The notes beneath the pieces were generated by a model that saw nothing but the letters and a program-made list of their open reading frames with translations, was not told the origin of the DNA and made no database searches. Position numbers and translations under genes: made by a program. From Aspergillus flavus (lineage: Eukaryota; Ascomycota; Eurotiomycetes; Eurotiales; Aspergillaceae), in NCBI RefSeq assembly GCF_009017415.1, contig NC_092403.1, positions 3,162,001-3,226,000 of the forward strand: 64,000 bases of DNA, written 5' to 3'. Numbering within the stretch: position 1 is the stretch's first letter; each line of letters starts with the position of its first letter. This document shows positions 45,157 through 57,415 of this stretch, one piece after another.

Positions 45157-45707
45157 GAGCAAGGCTTGGGATGACGAGGGAAGAGGGCTCAAATTCGCTA
45201 ATGAGGTGAGTATTAACTATTGATATATTTTGTTCCAAGGCTCAAAGGATATCCCTTTCCAAACCTGACCTGTCTCCTATCTGATAACCCCCAGCCTCCT
45301 CGCAATTCTCCCATTCGTAACCCAATGCTTGAGTGGTGCTCTCCCACTTGCCGAACATGCGCAGCCAGATCGTGCGAAGAACGTCCTACTTCGGATATCG
45401 GCTGTAATTCCTCTGCAGTTCCACATCTGCATGCTGTCGTTTCTACAGATCAACTAATCCTCAGGTTGCGGAGTGCGAAGGATGCCGACGGCAACTGAAG
45501 TGATGGATAATTATCAAAATTCCGTCAACGATTAGATGCTTAACGACAAATGCCGTGGACTACAGTTTGTTGCATCCCTGTGCAAGATATAAAGAGAGTT
45601 GACAACAGATGTTCTGTAAGGTTTCGTTACTGTAAAAATAAATCTTGATAGTAATTTCCAGAAAATCGTAGCTCTTGATACAAAAGAATGGTGTGACTTC
45701 GTGCCTT
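45157..45707. other. Intergenic stretch
   Basis: Promoter side of the hydrolase relic and 3' flank of the dioxygenase. No gene recognised; a 92-codon plus-strand frame at 45220 has no motif. Confidence 0.5.
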
Positions 45708-46867
45708 TCAAGCCTCAGCCTTCAGATAAGGAATACCTGTCAACTTGAATGCCCTCTCACTAAGCTGGGGCTCATTCACTGGCTTAAAACGGTTACTTGG
45801 GCACTCCTTGCCGTCTCGCTTGGCAACGTTGGAGCCTGTGTGCTTCGCGTTAGGCCAATGGGTTGTTCCTAGCCAGTTCTCAAACGCTTCTTTCTTGCGC
45901 GACAAGTCGTCATTGGTGGTGTCCGCTACCGGCATGTAGCAGGTGTAGATGCAAAAGCGAGGGGTTTCTCCCTTCGGACTGAGGTTATAGTGAGGAGTTC
46001 TGGAATCCCATAGCAGAAGGTCGCCAGGTTCAGCACAAACTTTCTCCCACTTACACCCATGGTCATCAAGCCACTTCATTCCCCGTTCCGTGTATCCGTA
46101 CCACTCCGGAGTCCAGGCCGGGATGCGTTCCTCATCTGCTAACTCGCGGTGGAATTGCTCAGAGAGCAGGTGGCCTCCGCGGCAGACAATTAGGCCGCCA
46201 TCATCAGGGCCATTGGGAAGCAAGTTCACCAAGCCTTGCAGACACCGGAAACCTGGCTTCTCCGGGTCCTGGTCCTGGTGTGGCCAAGGCTTATTCGCAG
46301 GAAGATCTGTGCGGCTAGTAGAGTATCAGCTTGAGTTCTGGTTCAATGTTCGGCGGAGGGGAAAAAACATACTTCGGGAAACCGAAGTTCACGGCATCAA
46401 AAGAGACAATGAGATCTTTGTCATTGTACACCTTCTCGAAGGTTTCGACGACCCCCGGTTCGCTACGCACATCCCAAACGAACTTCTCGTGGGTGACGGC
46501 ATACTGCAAGCACATTCCCTTCTCATTGATTACGGGAAGGTTGTCTTTGTGAACACTCGACGGATCGTGACGATCAAACCCCAGGTTACTAAGTTTGATG
46601 AGTTTCCTGCGAGACAGCCAATGAGGCGTAGAATCCTCAACCCCGGATAACTTACAAGTTCTCCAGCCATGAGAACATCTCATCGGCATATTTGAGGGCC
46701 CGCTCACGGGGAATGGCACCCTTCACAACGGCAAATCCATCCCGGGCAAGATCATCCCGGAAATCACCAAACTTGGGGTCGCTGCCGTCGATCCGCATGC
46801 GGACATTTTCCGGCGCTGGCGCTGCAGCTGCAACAGATGCAGTGATGGTGGTGGTGGCAGTAGACAT
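45708..46867 (-). CDS. PhyH-family Fe(II)/2-oxoglutarate dioxygenase
   Basis: Three exons on the minus strand: 46867-46656, 46588-46373, 46314-45708; 344 aa. RDDLARDGFAVVKGAIP starts the fold; NLGFDRHDPSSVHKDNLPVI spans intron 1. The Fe-binding H-x-D is in KPWPHQDQDPEKPGF. Further on, NGPDDGGLIVCRGGHLLSE, then LLLWDSRTPHYNLSP with the distal His, and RFCIYTCYMPV with the 2-oxoglutarate-type Arg. This is the larger fungal PhyH subgroup, which hydroxylates small acids or metabolites; the substrate is unknown. Divergent from the FAD monooxygenase across 315 bp, so the two oxygenases are probably co-expressed. Intron 2 acceptor at 46315 is the one that keeps frame. Confidence 0.88.
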
Positions 46868-47182
46868 GACTTGAGATTGATTCTTTGATTCTTTGATTCC
46901 TGTGAGTCAGTTGGATTCCTACGTTGATGCCAGCGGTCGGTTTATACCATATCTCCGGACTGCCAGTAAAACCTCATTTCCCTTTGCAACTGCCCCACCC
47001 CACCCCCACTTCCCGAACAGAATGTTATGCCGATTCAGTTGGTGTACGGCAAGTGGGAGTCGAGGGTGGAAAAGTGGACAAGCCGCGGATTTCATGAACT
47101 GGGTGAAACTGAGAAGATATTCTTCATGCGACGATGTGACTCGGATCTCATGTCATTTTTGTTCTTTCTCTCCCAACTCATC
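46868..47182. promoter_or_regulatory. Shared 315-bp promoter of dioxygenase and FAD monooxygenase
   Basis: Short divergent promoter. Contains CGGTCGG near 46935 and a C-rich tract (CCCCACCCCACCCCCAC, about 46994-47010) that could be read by a C2H2 or Zn2Cys6 protein such as the regulator encoded at 52385. The link is inference. Confidence 0.55.
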
Positions 47183-48909
47183 ATGACAACAACAAGCACT
47201 CCGTTCCAAATTGTCATTGTCGGAGGTGGCATAGCTGGCCTCACGGCAGCTATTGCCCTCCGGGGCCCCAGCAGGAAGATTATCGTACTCGAACAATCAC
47301 GGCTTAACAAGGAGATTGGTGCTATGATTTCTCTCCAGCCAAACGCCACCAAGATCGTTTATAAAACTTGGGGTTTGGGGAAAGAACTGAGCACATCTCG
47401 TTCAATGGTGGATCAGGGATTCCGAGTGTATTCAACTGAGGGGGAGCTGGTGAATGAAGTCCCACTCACAACCAAAACAGAATACGGCGCCAGTCGCGTC
47501 CTATGGCATCGAAAGGATTTGCATGACGCACTGAAACGAGCAGTGTTGAGCCCTTCGACTGTCGCAGGGGATCTGGTGGAGATTCGAGTCTCCTCTCGGG
47601 TGGTTCGCTGCGACCCTTGGGGCGGAGTGGTAACTCTTGAGAGTGGCGAGGAAATCAGAGGAGATATTATCATTGGCGCTGACGGAATGTAAGCTAGCCC
47701 ACCGGGTATAGGGCCAGGATTACTCTCTAACAGGGTTCTATGCAGTCACAGCAACTTACGCAAGGTGGTCGTGGAAGATGGTCCTACCCCAATGCCAACA
47801 GGGCTTTCTGGTAAGAGCCAACCCCATCTTTAGCAGAAAAGGCTAACTTTGCCAGCCTATCGGCTCATGGTAAGGGGACACCCCTAGTGTTTTGGGGGCA
47901 GGTTTGCTTATCAAATAGATCCCGTCAAATGTACTTGAAACAGAAGAGAAGGAGTTTTGTGATAAGATCGACCCCCGAGCGCCATTCACATCAATGGTCG
48001 TTGCACATGATTGCCGTCTGATTATGGGTCCTGGAAGGGAGGGCGATGTCTTTGGAATAGTTGCGCTGGTTCCAGATGGTATGGCCCTTGGTCTGTGCGA
48101 CAACGATGGTTAATATTTATGGTTTTTCTTGCAGAGCGGATGAACGAGGATCCAAACGCAACACAGTCTTGGGTTTCAGAAGGAAAACTAGATAAGTTGA
48201 TGGAAACTTTCTCAGAATTCCCCCGATGGATCACGGATATTTTCAAGTGAGTGAAGTTGCAATGGCCAAAGACCTCACTCTCTCTGATTCACTTCATATC
48301 AGGCACTCCCCCGATATTGGGCTGTGGCAGTTACGAGACATTGTATGTTTAGATATCCATCTCGAGCGAGCACCACGTCGCTTTCAATGATGTCGGATTA
48401 ATGTTGATTGTGACAGGAACCGCTTAGCACATGGCATCGCGGTCGGCTCTTCCTGATCGGCGATGCTGCGCATGCGATGCTCCCCACACAAGGTCAAGGT
48501 GCCAGTCAAGCAATTGAAGATTCTGAGGCCCTCGGTGCCTTCTTCAAGGAAATAATGGAACCACCATCCCTTGAGCAAATCACAAGGTTATTTGCGGTAT
48601 GACTCATCCCTGAATATCGCTCTTAGGCCCTTGTTAGTCATGAGTTCTTATGACAAGCAGGATACCTTTCAAAGTCGATACGCCCGTGCCAGTCTCATAC
48701 AAGGATACAGTCGACAGGCTGCGCGACCAGGCACCGTCAAGCAGGAGAAGACTGTCATAATGTAGTTGCCCACACCACTGACTCCCCGGCTCCCTGTATG
48801 CTGACTAGGCTTGTTTAGGAAACCGGACGAATTTATGGCTTTTAACAGCATGTACAACGGTGCCAAGGAGTGGCTGCGAAGTGAAAGATCTCTAGCAGGC
48901 CTGGCTTAA
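47183..48909 (+). CDS. FAD-dependent aromatic-type monooxygenase (salicylate-hydroxylase-like)
   Basis: Nine exons: 47183-47688, 47746-47810, 47856-47869 (14 nt), 47919-48078, 48135-48246, 48303-48342, 48417-48596, 48661-48761, 48819-48909; 422 aa with all phases matching. [17 protein letters not shown] is the FAD Rossmann motif; IGADG-I-HSNLR, rebuilt across intron 1, is the DG motif; [20 protein letters not shown] is the GD motif. Family members hydroxylate aromatic acids or heteroaromatics with NAD(P)H. The very fragmented structure, with a 14-nt and a 40-nt exon, hides most of the gene from simple frame searches. Together with the dioxygenase, transporter and regulator it suggests a breakdown pathway. 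Confidence 0.92.
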
Positions 48910-49711
48910 GTGAGAGTTGCCATAGGACTGTGACAAGATCATAGATGCACTTGGTTGTACTTCTCAATTATTACCGCGTACCATTTGTAATTGTGTGTTT
49001 TTGAATTTCGGCAGCTGAATTCAACGTATTCAAGAAGCTACTGCCGTATATAAGAAGTTCTACAGTACCCTTATATTTCGCGGCGATATGTCAACTACAC
49101 ATTGGTCCCATGCCTATAGTATAATCGACTTCCATCAGCCTACTGAACAATTTGATTCTCGTTACAACTATGTTCTTTAAAGCTTCACCTAAGACTTGCC
49201 ACGCTTCAAGACTGCTTCACGACGGATATGGGAAACCATTTTCCCGGGAGGCATATTTCTATAACCTTATTTCCAGGCTTAGCACAGCTGACTGTTGGCT
49301 TTCACTATGTCTCTCATTGCCAGAAGGCCTAGGAGAGCCCTGATCATCCTACTCGGAATTTGTGTCATGGTTTGTCCCTCGCAACACCTAGACGAGTAGT
49401 CTACCAACTATGTATTGCGCCGACAAGTCTAATAGGGTTATTCTGATTGGTGTTCCGTATTGCGGGGGGGGGTTCACCAGCATCCGCTTCCCCAGACTTC
49501 GGTCCGAGTGGGGGAAAGTCCGTGCGAAGATCCACCACGGCTCTTTTCCCTCCACTTGCCGTGTTGAATAGTTTGGGGACCCCAGGTTCCCCAGCAGACT
49601 TATGTTCCTATATAACACCAAATAAACCCCCGGTAAGGACCTGCTCCGTATCGGACGCCTTTGCAATCACGATTGGTTTGAACCATTCGTTATATATCAC
49701 CGATAGGCGCC
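48910..49711. other. Intergenic stretch; promoter of the MFS transporter
   Basis: 802 bp without a supported gene. A TTATATATC element near 49690 lies about 20 bp before the start codon. A run of 8 G lies near 49466. Confidence 0.5.
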
Positions 49712-51491
49712 ATGGATGACAAACCCGCCATTGAGCTAGCAGAATGTGTGGAAGCTGGGACGAAGTCGCGGGGGAATCTTCTGGTTGATGCCGATGGTCA
49801 GGTTCAGCGCTTGCCTGTGCCCAGCAAAGACCCCAATGATCCGTTGAACTATAGCACATGGGAAAAAACTGCGATCATTGTGAGCTGCTGCTGGTTTTGT
49901 GAGTTTTTCGTACTCTGGACGTCTCTTCCCCCTGATTTCGGAAAGCTGACAAATATTCTCACTAGCTACCATGTCCTTGTCCTGCATTGGGGGCCTTGGG
50001 GCAATTCTCAACGTGTTCTTCCAGTTGTATCTGCCTCAAGGGTATACTACCAACCAAGTCGTCTGGTTATCGACATTCCCGTCCATGTTTGTCGGAATTG
50101 GTAGGCATCCCCTGCAAACTTCTCGAACAGTTTAACTAATTGCACCGGGGGCCTCATAAGGTAATTTTCTGATCCTTCCACTTGGGTTACTTTACGGTCG
50201 CCGTATCGCAACGATCATCTCAACAGTCGTCCTCCTGGGAGCCACCATCGGATGTGCCGTTTGCAACACATGGGAACAGCATCTGGCATTACGAATAATA
50301 CAGGGTCTTGCGGCAGGTGCTACAGAGTCAGTGGGTAGCTCGAACTGACCCCGATGAGGCTCGTCCAGGAAGTTAATAATTCATCCAAATCAGGTTCTAC
50401 CACTCATTCTTGCCGAGGTGACTTTCGTTCATCAGCATGGAATGGTATACGGCCTTTACTGGGCCGCACAGAACGCGATTACGGGCTGTCTTACTCTGGC
50501 AGCTTCTTATGAAGTTGCTAGTCTCGGCTGGCGATGGTTCTATTGGGTCTTCGCCATTGCGGTCGCGATAGGGCTGGTTCTGGTGGTTTTTGGCGGCTTT
50601 GAGACCGGTTACAAGAGGCGGTCTCAGTTCGTCAATGGCCGTATGGTAATAACAGACCGATTTGGGGTGACCAGAATGCTCACAGAGGATGAAACTCGCG
50701 AGGTCCTTGAGTCCCAGGGACATCCATCCAGTGGTGAGGAAATTCCAGAGGAGCTGCGACCCAAAAAGACGTATTGGCAAATGTTGAAGCCGTGGTCACA
50801 TCCAACCGAAAGCGCCCTCACCTTTATCCCACAGATCTTGTTTCAAATCGTGGAAGCATTACTGTGTCCTGGGATTCTTTATGCCACACTTCTTTCTTCT
50901 GTGGTCCTTGCCTCATCAATTGGCATGTCACTATCTTACAACACCGTTCTTGAGTATAACTACCATTGGGCACCTGAATCAATCGGATTGATTAACCTCG
51001 GCGGCGTGTTCGGTGGGTTCGGTGGGATGTTGTATGCTGGCTTCCTGGGGGATAAATTTATCGTTTGGAAAGCAACAAGAAATGGAGGAGCCTTTGTCCC
51101 TGAGCATCGTCTCATTCTCTTGATCTTCCCTGGCGTCCTCGGAGTCGCGGCTCTTCTTCTTTACGGATTTACAGCTGATGGTGGCGCCACCTGGGGGGGC
51201 CCATACATGGGCTGGACGCTTTTCCAAATTACTTTTGTTTCAGTTCTCATATTGTCGACCTCTTTCGCGGCCGAGTCATGGGAGCGGAACCCTGGTCCTG
51301 CTCTTGTTGCGGTCGTCGGTATGAAGAACATCGTGGCATTCGGTTTGAGTTACGGAATCAACCCAATGGTGGAGAAGTACAGCTACCCAACTGCAATGGG
51401 GATCCTGGCCGCCGTCACCGGTGGTATCTTCTTGCTGGGTATTCCAGTTTACATACTCAACCCTAAGGTAACCACTAACGTTAGCGTTTAA
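49712..51491 (+). CDS. MFS transporter, 12-TM type
   Basis: Four exons: 49712-49898, 49966-50100, 50161-50330, 50394-51491; 529 aa. The cytosolic N-terminus ends DPNDPLNYSTWEKTAI, the (D)P-x-NPLNW-like box before TM1 of fungal efflux and organic-solute MFS proteins. GNFLILPLGLLYGRRIATII is TM3 with the D/R-x-GRR loop; RIIQGLAAGATESVLPLIL is TM4; LGWRWFYWVFAIAVAIGLVL ends the first half; a long cytosolic loop with charged residues follows, then six more helices to NPKVTTNVSV. Placed between the monooxygenase and the regulator, it could import the substrate or export a product; direction is not readable from sequence. Confidence 0.92.
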
Positions 51492-52384
51492 CACACTCTC
51501 TAACTTTCGGTAGTGGCGCCAATATATGGAAAAGAAGCAACAGAGAACCGCCGCGTATTGAGACTTTCAGTCAGCTAGCATTTGTCCGTCAGAATCGGAT
51601 TCCAACTGCATCTGCTGCCTTGCTACGGTTGAAGATCACAATTTTAGGAACGCATGGAGAAGGCCAGATGTGGCATTACCTGTTCTCGATTGTTGCTTTT
51701 TTGCCAGGATTACAAGTATTCCATTCTCTCTGCCGCAGAATACCATTCTCCTATTTGAAAGGTACAGTTTCTCTTGGCCTTAGACACAACCCTAGATATA
51801 ATCAATACCACCACAAATACAACTTTTGCTACAGTCCACACAATAAGTGTTTACTTTGGCGTAAATATCTGAAACGCATTTGGTGTCTCATTATGAGGAT
51901 TTAATGGCAACTTAGAATTGAAGATGTAGAAAGGCAAGATATAAGAATGTATATATGGCTTTCGACCCATCAATAACAAAAGTTTAGACCACAGGGAAGG
52001 GTTCGTTCCGGGGGGAGTAGATTTCAGTGCGTCCTGAAACCGGTGCAACCTTTCTACACTCTTGTAAGTAAGTCTCTAGGCCAGCGCAGCCTCCTACACT
52101 GTTTTATGTCTCTCCGCAAAATCGAAGAAAAGCATGTTGGACGCCCCACTTCCCGGGAAAATTGCCGACGCCCCATTCGACAAGGCTGCTCAAGGGCAAG
52201 ATCGGGAATGGCCGAGGCTATTGGATGGCAGTTATTTTAGCTCTGCACCAACAATTTGACCGGCCAGCCATCGGCAAGTTTGTGGCCCGCAAATTCATTC
52301 GCCTTCCCGATTGCCCTCGGCAATCCATACATAAATCGATGGCTCGTCCGCTTTTGTCTTCCATACTTTCCTCGAAGTTCCATT
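51492..52384. other. Intergenic stretch; promoter of the dual-finger regulator
   Basis: 893 bp between MFS and regulator with no supported gene. Confidence 0.5.
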
Positions 52385-55300
52385 ATGCCTGAAAGTCCGG
52401 AGGCCCCTCGACGTTCCCCGCGGAGGGCTGTGAATCACCAGTGTCCACATTGCGACAAGGCGTATGAACGTCCGGAACATTTGGCGCGTCACCTCGATTC
52501 GCGTGAGTAGTCCCGGTCGAACATGGAGCTCTCTGCAGGAAGGCTGAAAGTATAGAATTAATCAGATCGCAATGAGCGCATGTACAAATGTCCGATTTGT
52601 CAACGCGGTTTCAATCGCCGGTCTGTCACCCTGACCAGCCAACTACAGCCAGCTAACCATGACCAGAGATGTCTTACAGCGCCACCAGGCAGTCCATGAA
52701 AAAGATGAGGCAAGGGGCATAGCCTCACTACGACGGACCAAGGAGCGCGCAATTGAAGCCTGTGAAGCTTGCGCGACCGCAAAACTAAGTTGTGGTAACG
52801 AAAGACCTTGCAAAGTACGCCGCACAGTTGAATTTCTAAACGTACCCAGCACTAACAAGCTTGCAGCGATGCCATTCAAAGCGAGTAAATTGTGTCCCTA
52901 GACCCAAAGGCAGGCGTCTATCGCGCGAACGTCTTTCCTATTCAGTGTCTCTCCCGCCTTACTCTCCGCAAGTAGGAGAATCGCCGCCGGGCCTGTCAAC
53001 TCTGACACCAGCCCTTGAATCTGGGCTATCAGAGTCATTCCCGGGCAATGTGCATGAAAGGTACGATGCGGACGTTGCCCCAACCAGCGAGTTGGTCTTA
53101 GAGACCGTTATCCCCGACACGGACGCGCAGGCGCATTTACCCATGAACGGATTTCCGGCATTTTTCGAACAAGTGATGCTGCCGGTTGTCGACGCCGACG
53201 ATGCAGTTCACGATACACAACAGCCACGTGTGTTTGATTTCATGCAGGACACCGATTTCACATATCTAGATACCGACATCTTCGGCACAAACTTCATACC
53301 AGATCTAGATAAGGCACTCGATGTTCCAATGGCTTTCACTGAGTTCGAAAACCCTCCACAATCCCCGCTAGACGATCAGGAGTCCGCAAGTCAGCGTGCT
53401 GCAGCCTTTGGACGTTCATTGTGGTGAGGTCAATTAAGAATTTATTATGTAAATCCCGTTTGGTCTAATGTCTAACACTCTGGTTAGGCTTTGGGTGCCC
53501 GAGAAGAATCAACATGCATTCAGCGAAGAAAGACAGATTCCCTTACGCGACACTGACAGTATTCCATCCTCGTACCAAAATCGCTTGGATGCAGTAAGAA
53601 TTCCTGGGAAACTCTCATATCAAGCTAGGGATGATATTTTGAAGCTGGTCATACGGACCGGAGGCTCTCGACTTTCAGTGACGACCTTTCCATCTCCAGA
53701 CTATCTTGACACTCTGATTAAAATCGGGATTGGGAAGCGAACTGAGACGGACGCCTGGATCCACCCCTACACTTTCTATGATTCAGACTATCAACAGTTG
53801 CGTCCAGAGCTGCTCACGGCTTTGATTGCGGCGGGATGTGTCTGTTGTGGAATGCCCTCTATCAACAAGACTGGCATCATTTTGCAGGAAATTACTCGAG
53901 TGAGCCTCGCACAATTAGTAGGTCCTTCCAAATCATTCATGACAGGCCATCGCCATTGGATTGCGCTAATAACCTCTCTATTTAGGTTGAGGATGATAAT
54001 AGCGTACTCCGCGATCTCCAATACTTGCAGGCTTCAATGATGTGGCTTGATATTGGAATCTTTTGTGGCTATACTCGGAAAATGCAAATTGCTGAAGGCT
54101 ATTTACAGCCGCTTTGCACAGTGCGTTGGACACCTTAACAATTACCAAGCCACGTGCTCACAGTACCAGGCGGTGCGTCGTGGCGCAGCCTTCGACAGAT
54201 CAACCTACACAGTTATCACTCCATATTCATTCGGTAATGACAATGAATCATTGAAACGAGCGTGGCATGCCTGGGTACGGCAGGAGTCTCTCAAGAGGTA
54301 TGGAATTAAATTCGTTTTCTCGATATAGTTTCCCAGTACTGATCGAATTAGACTTGTGTACCATCTGTTCGGTCACGATGTGGAGGTGGCCACGACTATG
54401 AACCGACCCGCCATCATTTCCTATACAGAGTTGACGGTCCCATTCCCCTCGACAAGAGGTTTATGGTTTGCTCCCTCTGCCGAGGCCTGGCGGGATATCT
54501 GGATAGCGTACCAGTTGACTGGTTGCTCCGAGCTCAATCTACGTGATCTATTATCAGATCCGTCATTGATGACTCAACTAGCTCCCGAACTAGATATCGA
54601 AGTCGCGAGATCTGCTCTTCTGCAGGGTCTTGCGCTGCAGGTTTGGGAGTGCCGTCAACAAATGCTTCTATCTCAGACTTCTCTATCTGGCCCGCGTGCG
54701 ACAACTCAGTTGTGGCTACAAAGTCGACAAGAAGACTTGTAGGTGTCGTGCTGTGATACATTTAGTCATTAAATGATCTGACTGCTGCATCTCCAGATAT
54801 ACGACCCTTCGAGCGGTACAGCAAGACTCCCTAAGCGTACCCCCGGTGACAACTTTGATGAGCGAGTTCGTGATGATGTACCTCCACATAGATATTGACG
54901 CAATCCAGCGCTTCGTCGGAAGAATGGGCGAGCTAGATGCGCGTCGCGCCTATCCCGGGCTTCGGGACTGGAGCCGGACGAAAGAAGCGCGGTTTGCCAT
55001 TTGGCACGCTGGCCAAATGTTTCGAGCGGCTCGTAACGTGGCGGCATATCAGTTCCGCGGCTTTGAATCCTTGGCTATCTACCATGCCACGCTGGTTCTA
55101 TGGGTGTACGGTTTGATTCAATGTGGCGAGACCAAGCGACTCGAGGTGACTACCCCTATGAGTGAAGCCGACTTGACTGCACCAGTTCCCCTGGATGAAC
55201 CCGAGAACCAAGTGACGAAGTCGTTCCTAAGCCACGGCGTTGGGCGACCCGGATTAATGATGCTTCAGCCTCGTGGAAAGAACGAACAAGATGTAAAGGT

Positions 55301-55451
55301 TTTTTATGAATTGGCCAAGCCCCGTGCAGTAACAGCGGTGGCGCAGCAGGTGTTTGAAGGGAATTGCCGACTTCCTTTCTCAGATGTTTCACTTCCACCG
55401 ATAATTCAAAACCTGTGTGCACTTATTAAGGATTTAGGCAACTTACAATAA
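52385..55451 (+). CDS. Transcription factor with two C2H2 fingers plus a Zn2Cys6 cluster
   Basis: Nine exons: 52385-52502, 52566-52620, 52667-52814, 52867-53423, 53488-53917, 53986-54120, 54170-54297, 54352-54738, 54797-55451; 870 aa. The DNA-binding part is assembled from four exons. C2H2 finger 1 has C20, C23, H36, H40; finger 2 has C48, C51, H64, H68; the Zn2Cys6 cluster has C90, C93, C100, C106, C109, C116 followed by basic PKGRRLSRER. From about residue 300 comes the fungal-specific regulator domain (ASMMWLDIGIFCGYTRKMQI, then WVRQESLKRL). C2H2-C6 fusions are a known but small class in Eurotiomycetes. It closes the dioxygenase-monooxygenase-transporter block and is its likely regulator. 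Intron 6 acceptor could be 6 nt earlier. Confidence 0.9.
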
Positions 55452-56354
55452 TCATACTACGATTTTAGATACTGAATCAACAGACCATATACCGTATAGA
55501 TAATCAAATTATACATGGCTCTGTATGAATTTGTTCATAACTACCGAGCGAAGGGCCAATCAGCGACCATCAAATTATCGGGATATAAATTCATCCATTG
55601 TTAAACACGGATATCACTATTTCGTTTGCATCGCAGGAATTGGTTGCGGTGAGCTAATTACATTGATTAGTACAATAGCCACCTACCTGTACCTAGTTTC
55701 CTTCCTTCTCTAGCACTTCTACTTCATTCCTTCGTGGCCTATTGGGACGGCTAGAGTAAAGCCTCGGACTGAGATATTCTAGCCCGTGACAGACCATGTA
55801 CGATCCGCAGTACTGTATAAGAAAATCCTTGGCTGACTAGTGTACAAAGTGCATGGTCCCTCCACGGATTGTCAACAAGGAGCCACAAAGGCTTATATGT
55901 ATTGGACGAATCACTGTTGGATGACGCTTCCTCGGATCTTGGCCGAGGGGTGAGACAGCTGATTCCGGGTCTTCTGAAGGGAGATTGAAGCTTATCACGT
56001 CAGGGTCAGGGATAGCTTTGACAGGCTTCAAGAAAGGCTAATACGGCATTCTTTAGATGATTTCTGGGCTCGTGACAAGCCCCCGAACAGTGATATTGGC
56101 ACCCAGTAGGATGTAGTACGAGCTTGTCGTCCGAGAGGCCAATAAGATGTACGAAATAAGGCTAGTAGATGTCTCAGATGCAATACTAAACGAATGACAG
56201 CATTATCCCAATGTGGATTATTTAGCCTACAAATCCTGAAGACAAGGAATCCAGAGGTGGATATTGAGCGAAAGCTCAGCTAGTAACAGTCCCCACTTCC
56301 ATGTCCGATAACAACCAACCAATATCACTGTTTGGCTGCTTCCACAGGCACTTT
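55452..56354. other. Intergenic stretch, nothing recognised
   Basis: 903 bp; short frames only. Confidence 0.5.
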
Positions 56355-56987
56355 TCAAACTTCGATGCAGTGAGGTTCGTGGTACGAGCCAGTTGTGATT
56401 TTGCCGTTGAGGCAAACGAATGTGGTAAAGTCGCAAAACGTTCCAGGCACTCTTTCCTTCCAGAATGAGCCTTCAGGAGCTCCATTACTGCATACCACTG
56501 GCGGAGTGACTCCACCATTCTCCGCAATACATGTTTCATATCTCTGTTGAAGGTCTTGCGCTTTCGCATAAACATCCTTTGCCACTAATCTAACTGCAGC
56601 GCAATAGGTCTCTGCAATCTGCAGGCAAGAACCGTGGGTCAGGGGCTCGCACACTGTTGCACTGAGGATCTTCTTGCAATAGGCTTTACGGCATGCGTTC
56701 CTTAGGCCACCACAGAAGTTTCTGTTGCATTCATCGACGTTAGCACCAAGCGTGTAATAGCAGCGGTCGTGCTCGTCGCAGACGCCCCTAAAGTTTGCGC
56801 TCCCCCAACTGTCGCGCACCTGGGTCGGGTTGTCGCTCCAGCTTGAGCAACCGTCAATCCGCTTAGCAAGGCCGTCGCCTGCTTTTGGGAATTGGCCTCC
56901 GCAGGTAATGTCGGTGCCTGCTGATACGCCTCTCTGCAAGCTGCATATGGCTAGAAGCCCCGGGACGATGAAATGGAAAGATAACAT
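56355..56987 (-). CDS. Secreted Cys-rich protein with a phospholipase-A2-like motif
   Basis: Single exon, 210 aa. Residues 1-22 are a signal peptide. CDEHDRCYYTLG at residues 70-81 is the C-x2-H-D-x-C-Y active-site pattern of secreted phospholipases A2 (His 73, Asp 74), followed by a Cys-rich helix pair (CNRNFCGGLRNACRKAYC). The usual Ca-loop is not obvious, though GCSSW-x-DN precedes the motif. The last 60 residues (TPPVVCSNGAPEGSFW to the C-terminus) form a separate small Cys-containing module. Fungal PLA2-like proteins release fatty acids from phospholipids in some cases; activity here is unproven. Located in the gene-poor right border. Confidence 0.78.
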   Translation of the reverse strand: MLSFHFIVPGLLAICSLQRGVSAGTDITCGGQFPKAGDGLAKRIDGCSSWSDNPTQVRDSWGSANFRGVCDEHDRCYYTLGANVDECNRNFCGGLRNACRKAYCKKILSATVCEPLTHGSCLQIAETYCAAVRLVAKDVYAKAQDLQQRYETCIAENGGVTPPVVCSNGAPEGSFWKERVPGTFCDFTTFVCLNGKITTGSYHEPHCIEV

Positions 56988-57178
56988 CTGAATAGTTGTA
57001 GGGAGTTTCTTAGGTCTGCATGAATCGAAGTAGCCAGGTATTCAACTTCCTGATATTGTGCTGGCTATACGCGCCAGCCGGTCAGCCAATGGCATTTATT
57101 GCAATATTTGTCTACATGATATGACACAGCGATATCATGTACTCTGTAATCCGTAGTAAGGTCAGTTTGTCATTCGTT

Positions 57179-57415
57179 GGATTCTGCCTAGAGCTAGTCC
57201 CTTTTCCGCAAACGGGGAATGGTCCCACACCCAATGATGGGGTGACTATGACATCCAACTGAAGACTGACTAACTTGTTACGAGTGAAATAATTTTTGCT
57301 TTCCAATGTCCTACCTTCGATCGAGAACTTCGTCGATGGCACTGCACTCCGTAGACCAGATGGCGATCCGCTAGATCTGCCTAGAACTAGACCCTTTCCG
57401 CAGATGGGAAATGAC
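57179..57415. repeat. Imperfect direct repeat, about 40 bp
   Basis: A segment around 57180-57224 (CTGCCTAGAGCTAGTCCC, then TTCCGCAAACGGG-AATGG) recurs at 57374-57415 (CTGCCTAGAACTAGACCC, then TTCCGCAGATGGG-AAATG). Most differences are transitions. Role unknown; could be duplicated transposon edges. Confidence 0.65.

Noticed and set aside
45708..55451. Nicotinate (hxn) cluster
   Set aside because: Superficial likeness only; the purine-hydroxylase-type gene is missing and the dioxygenase and regulator types differ.
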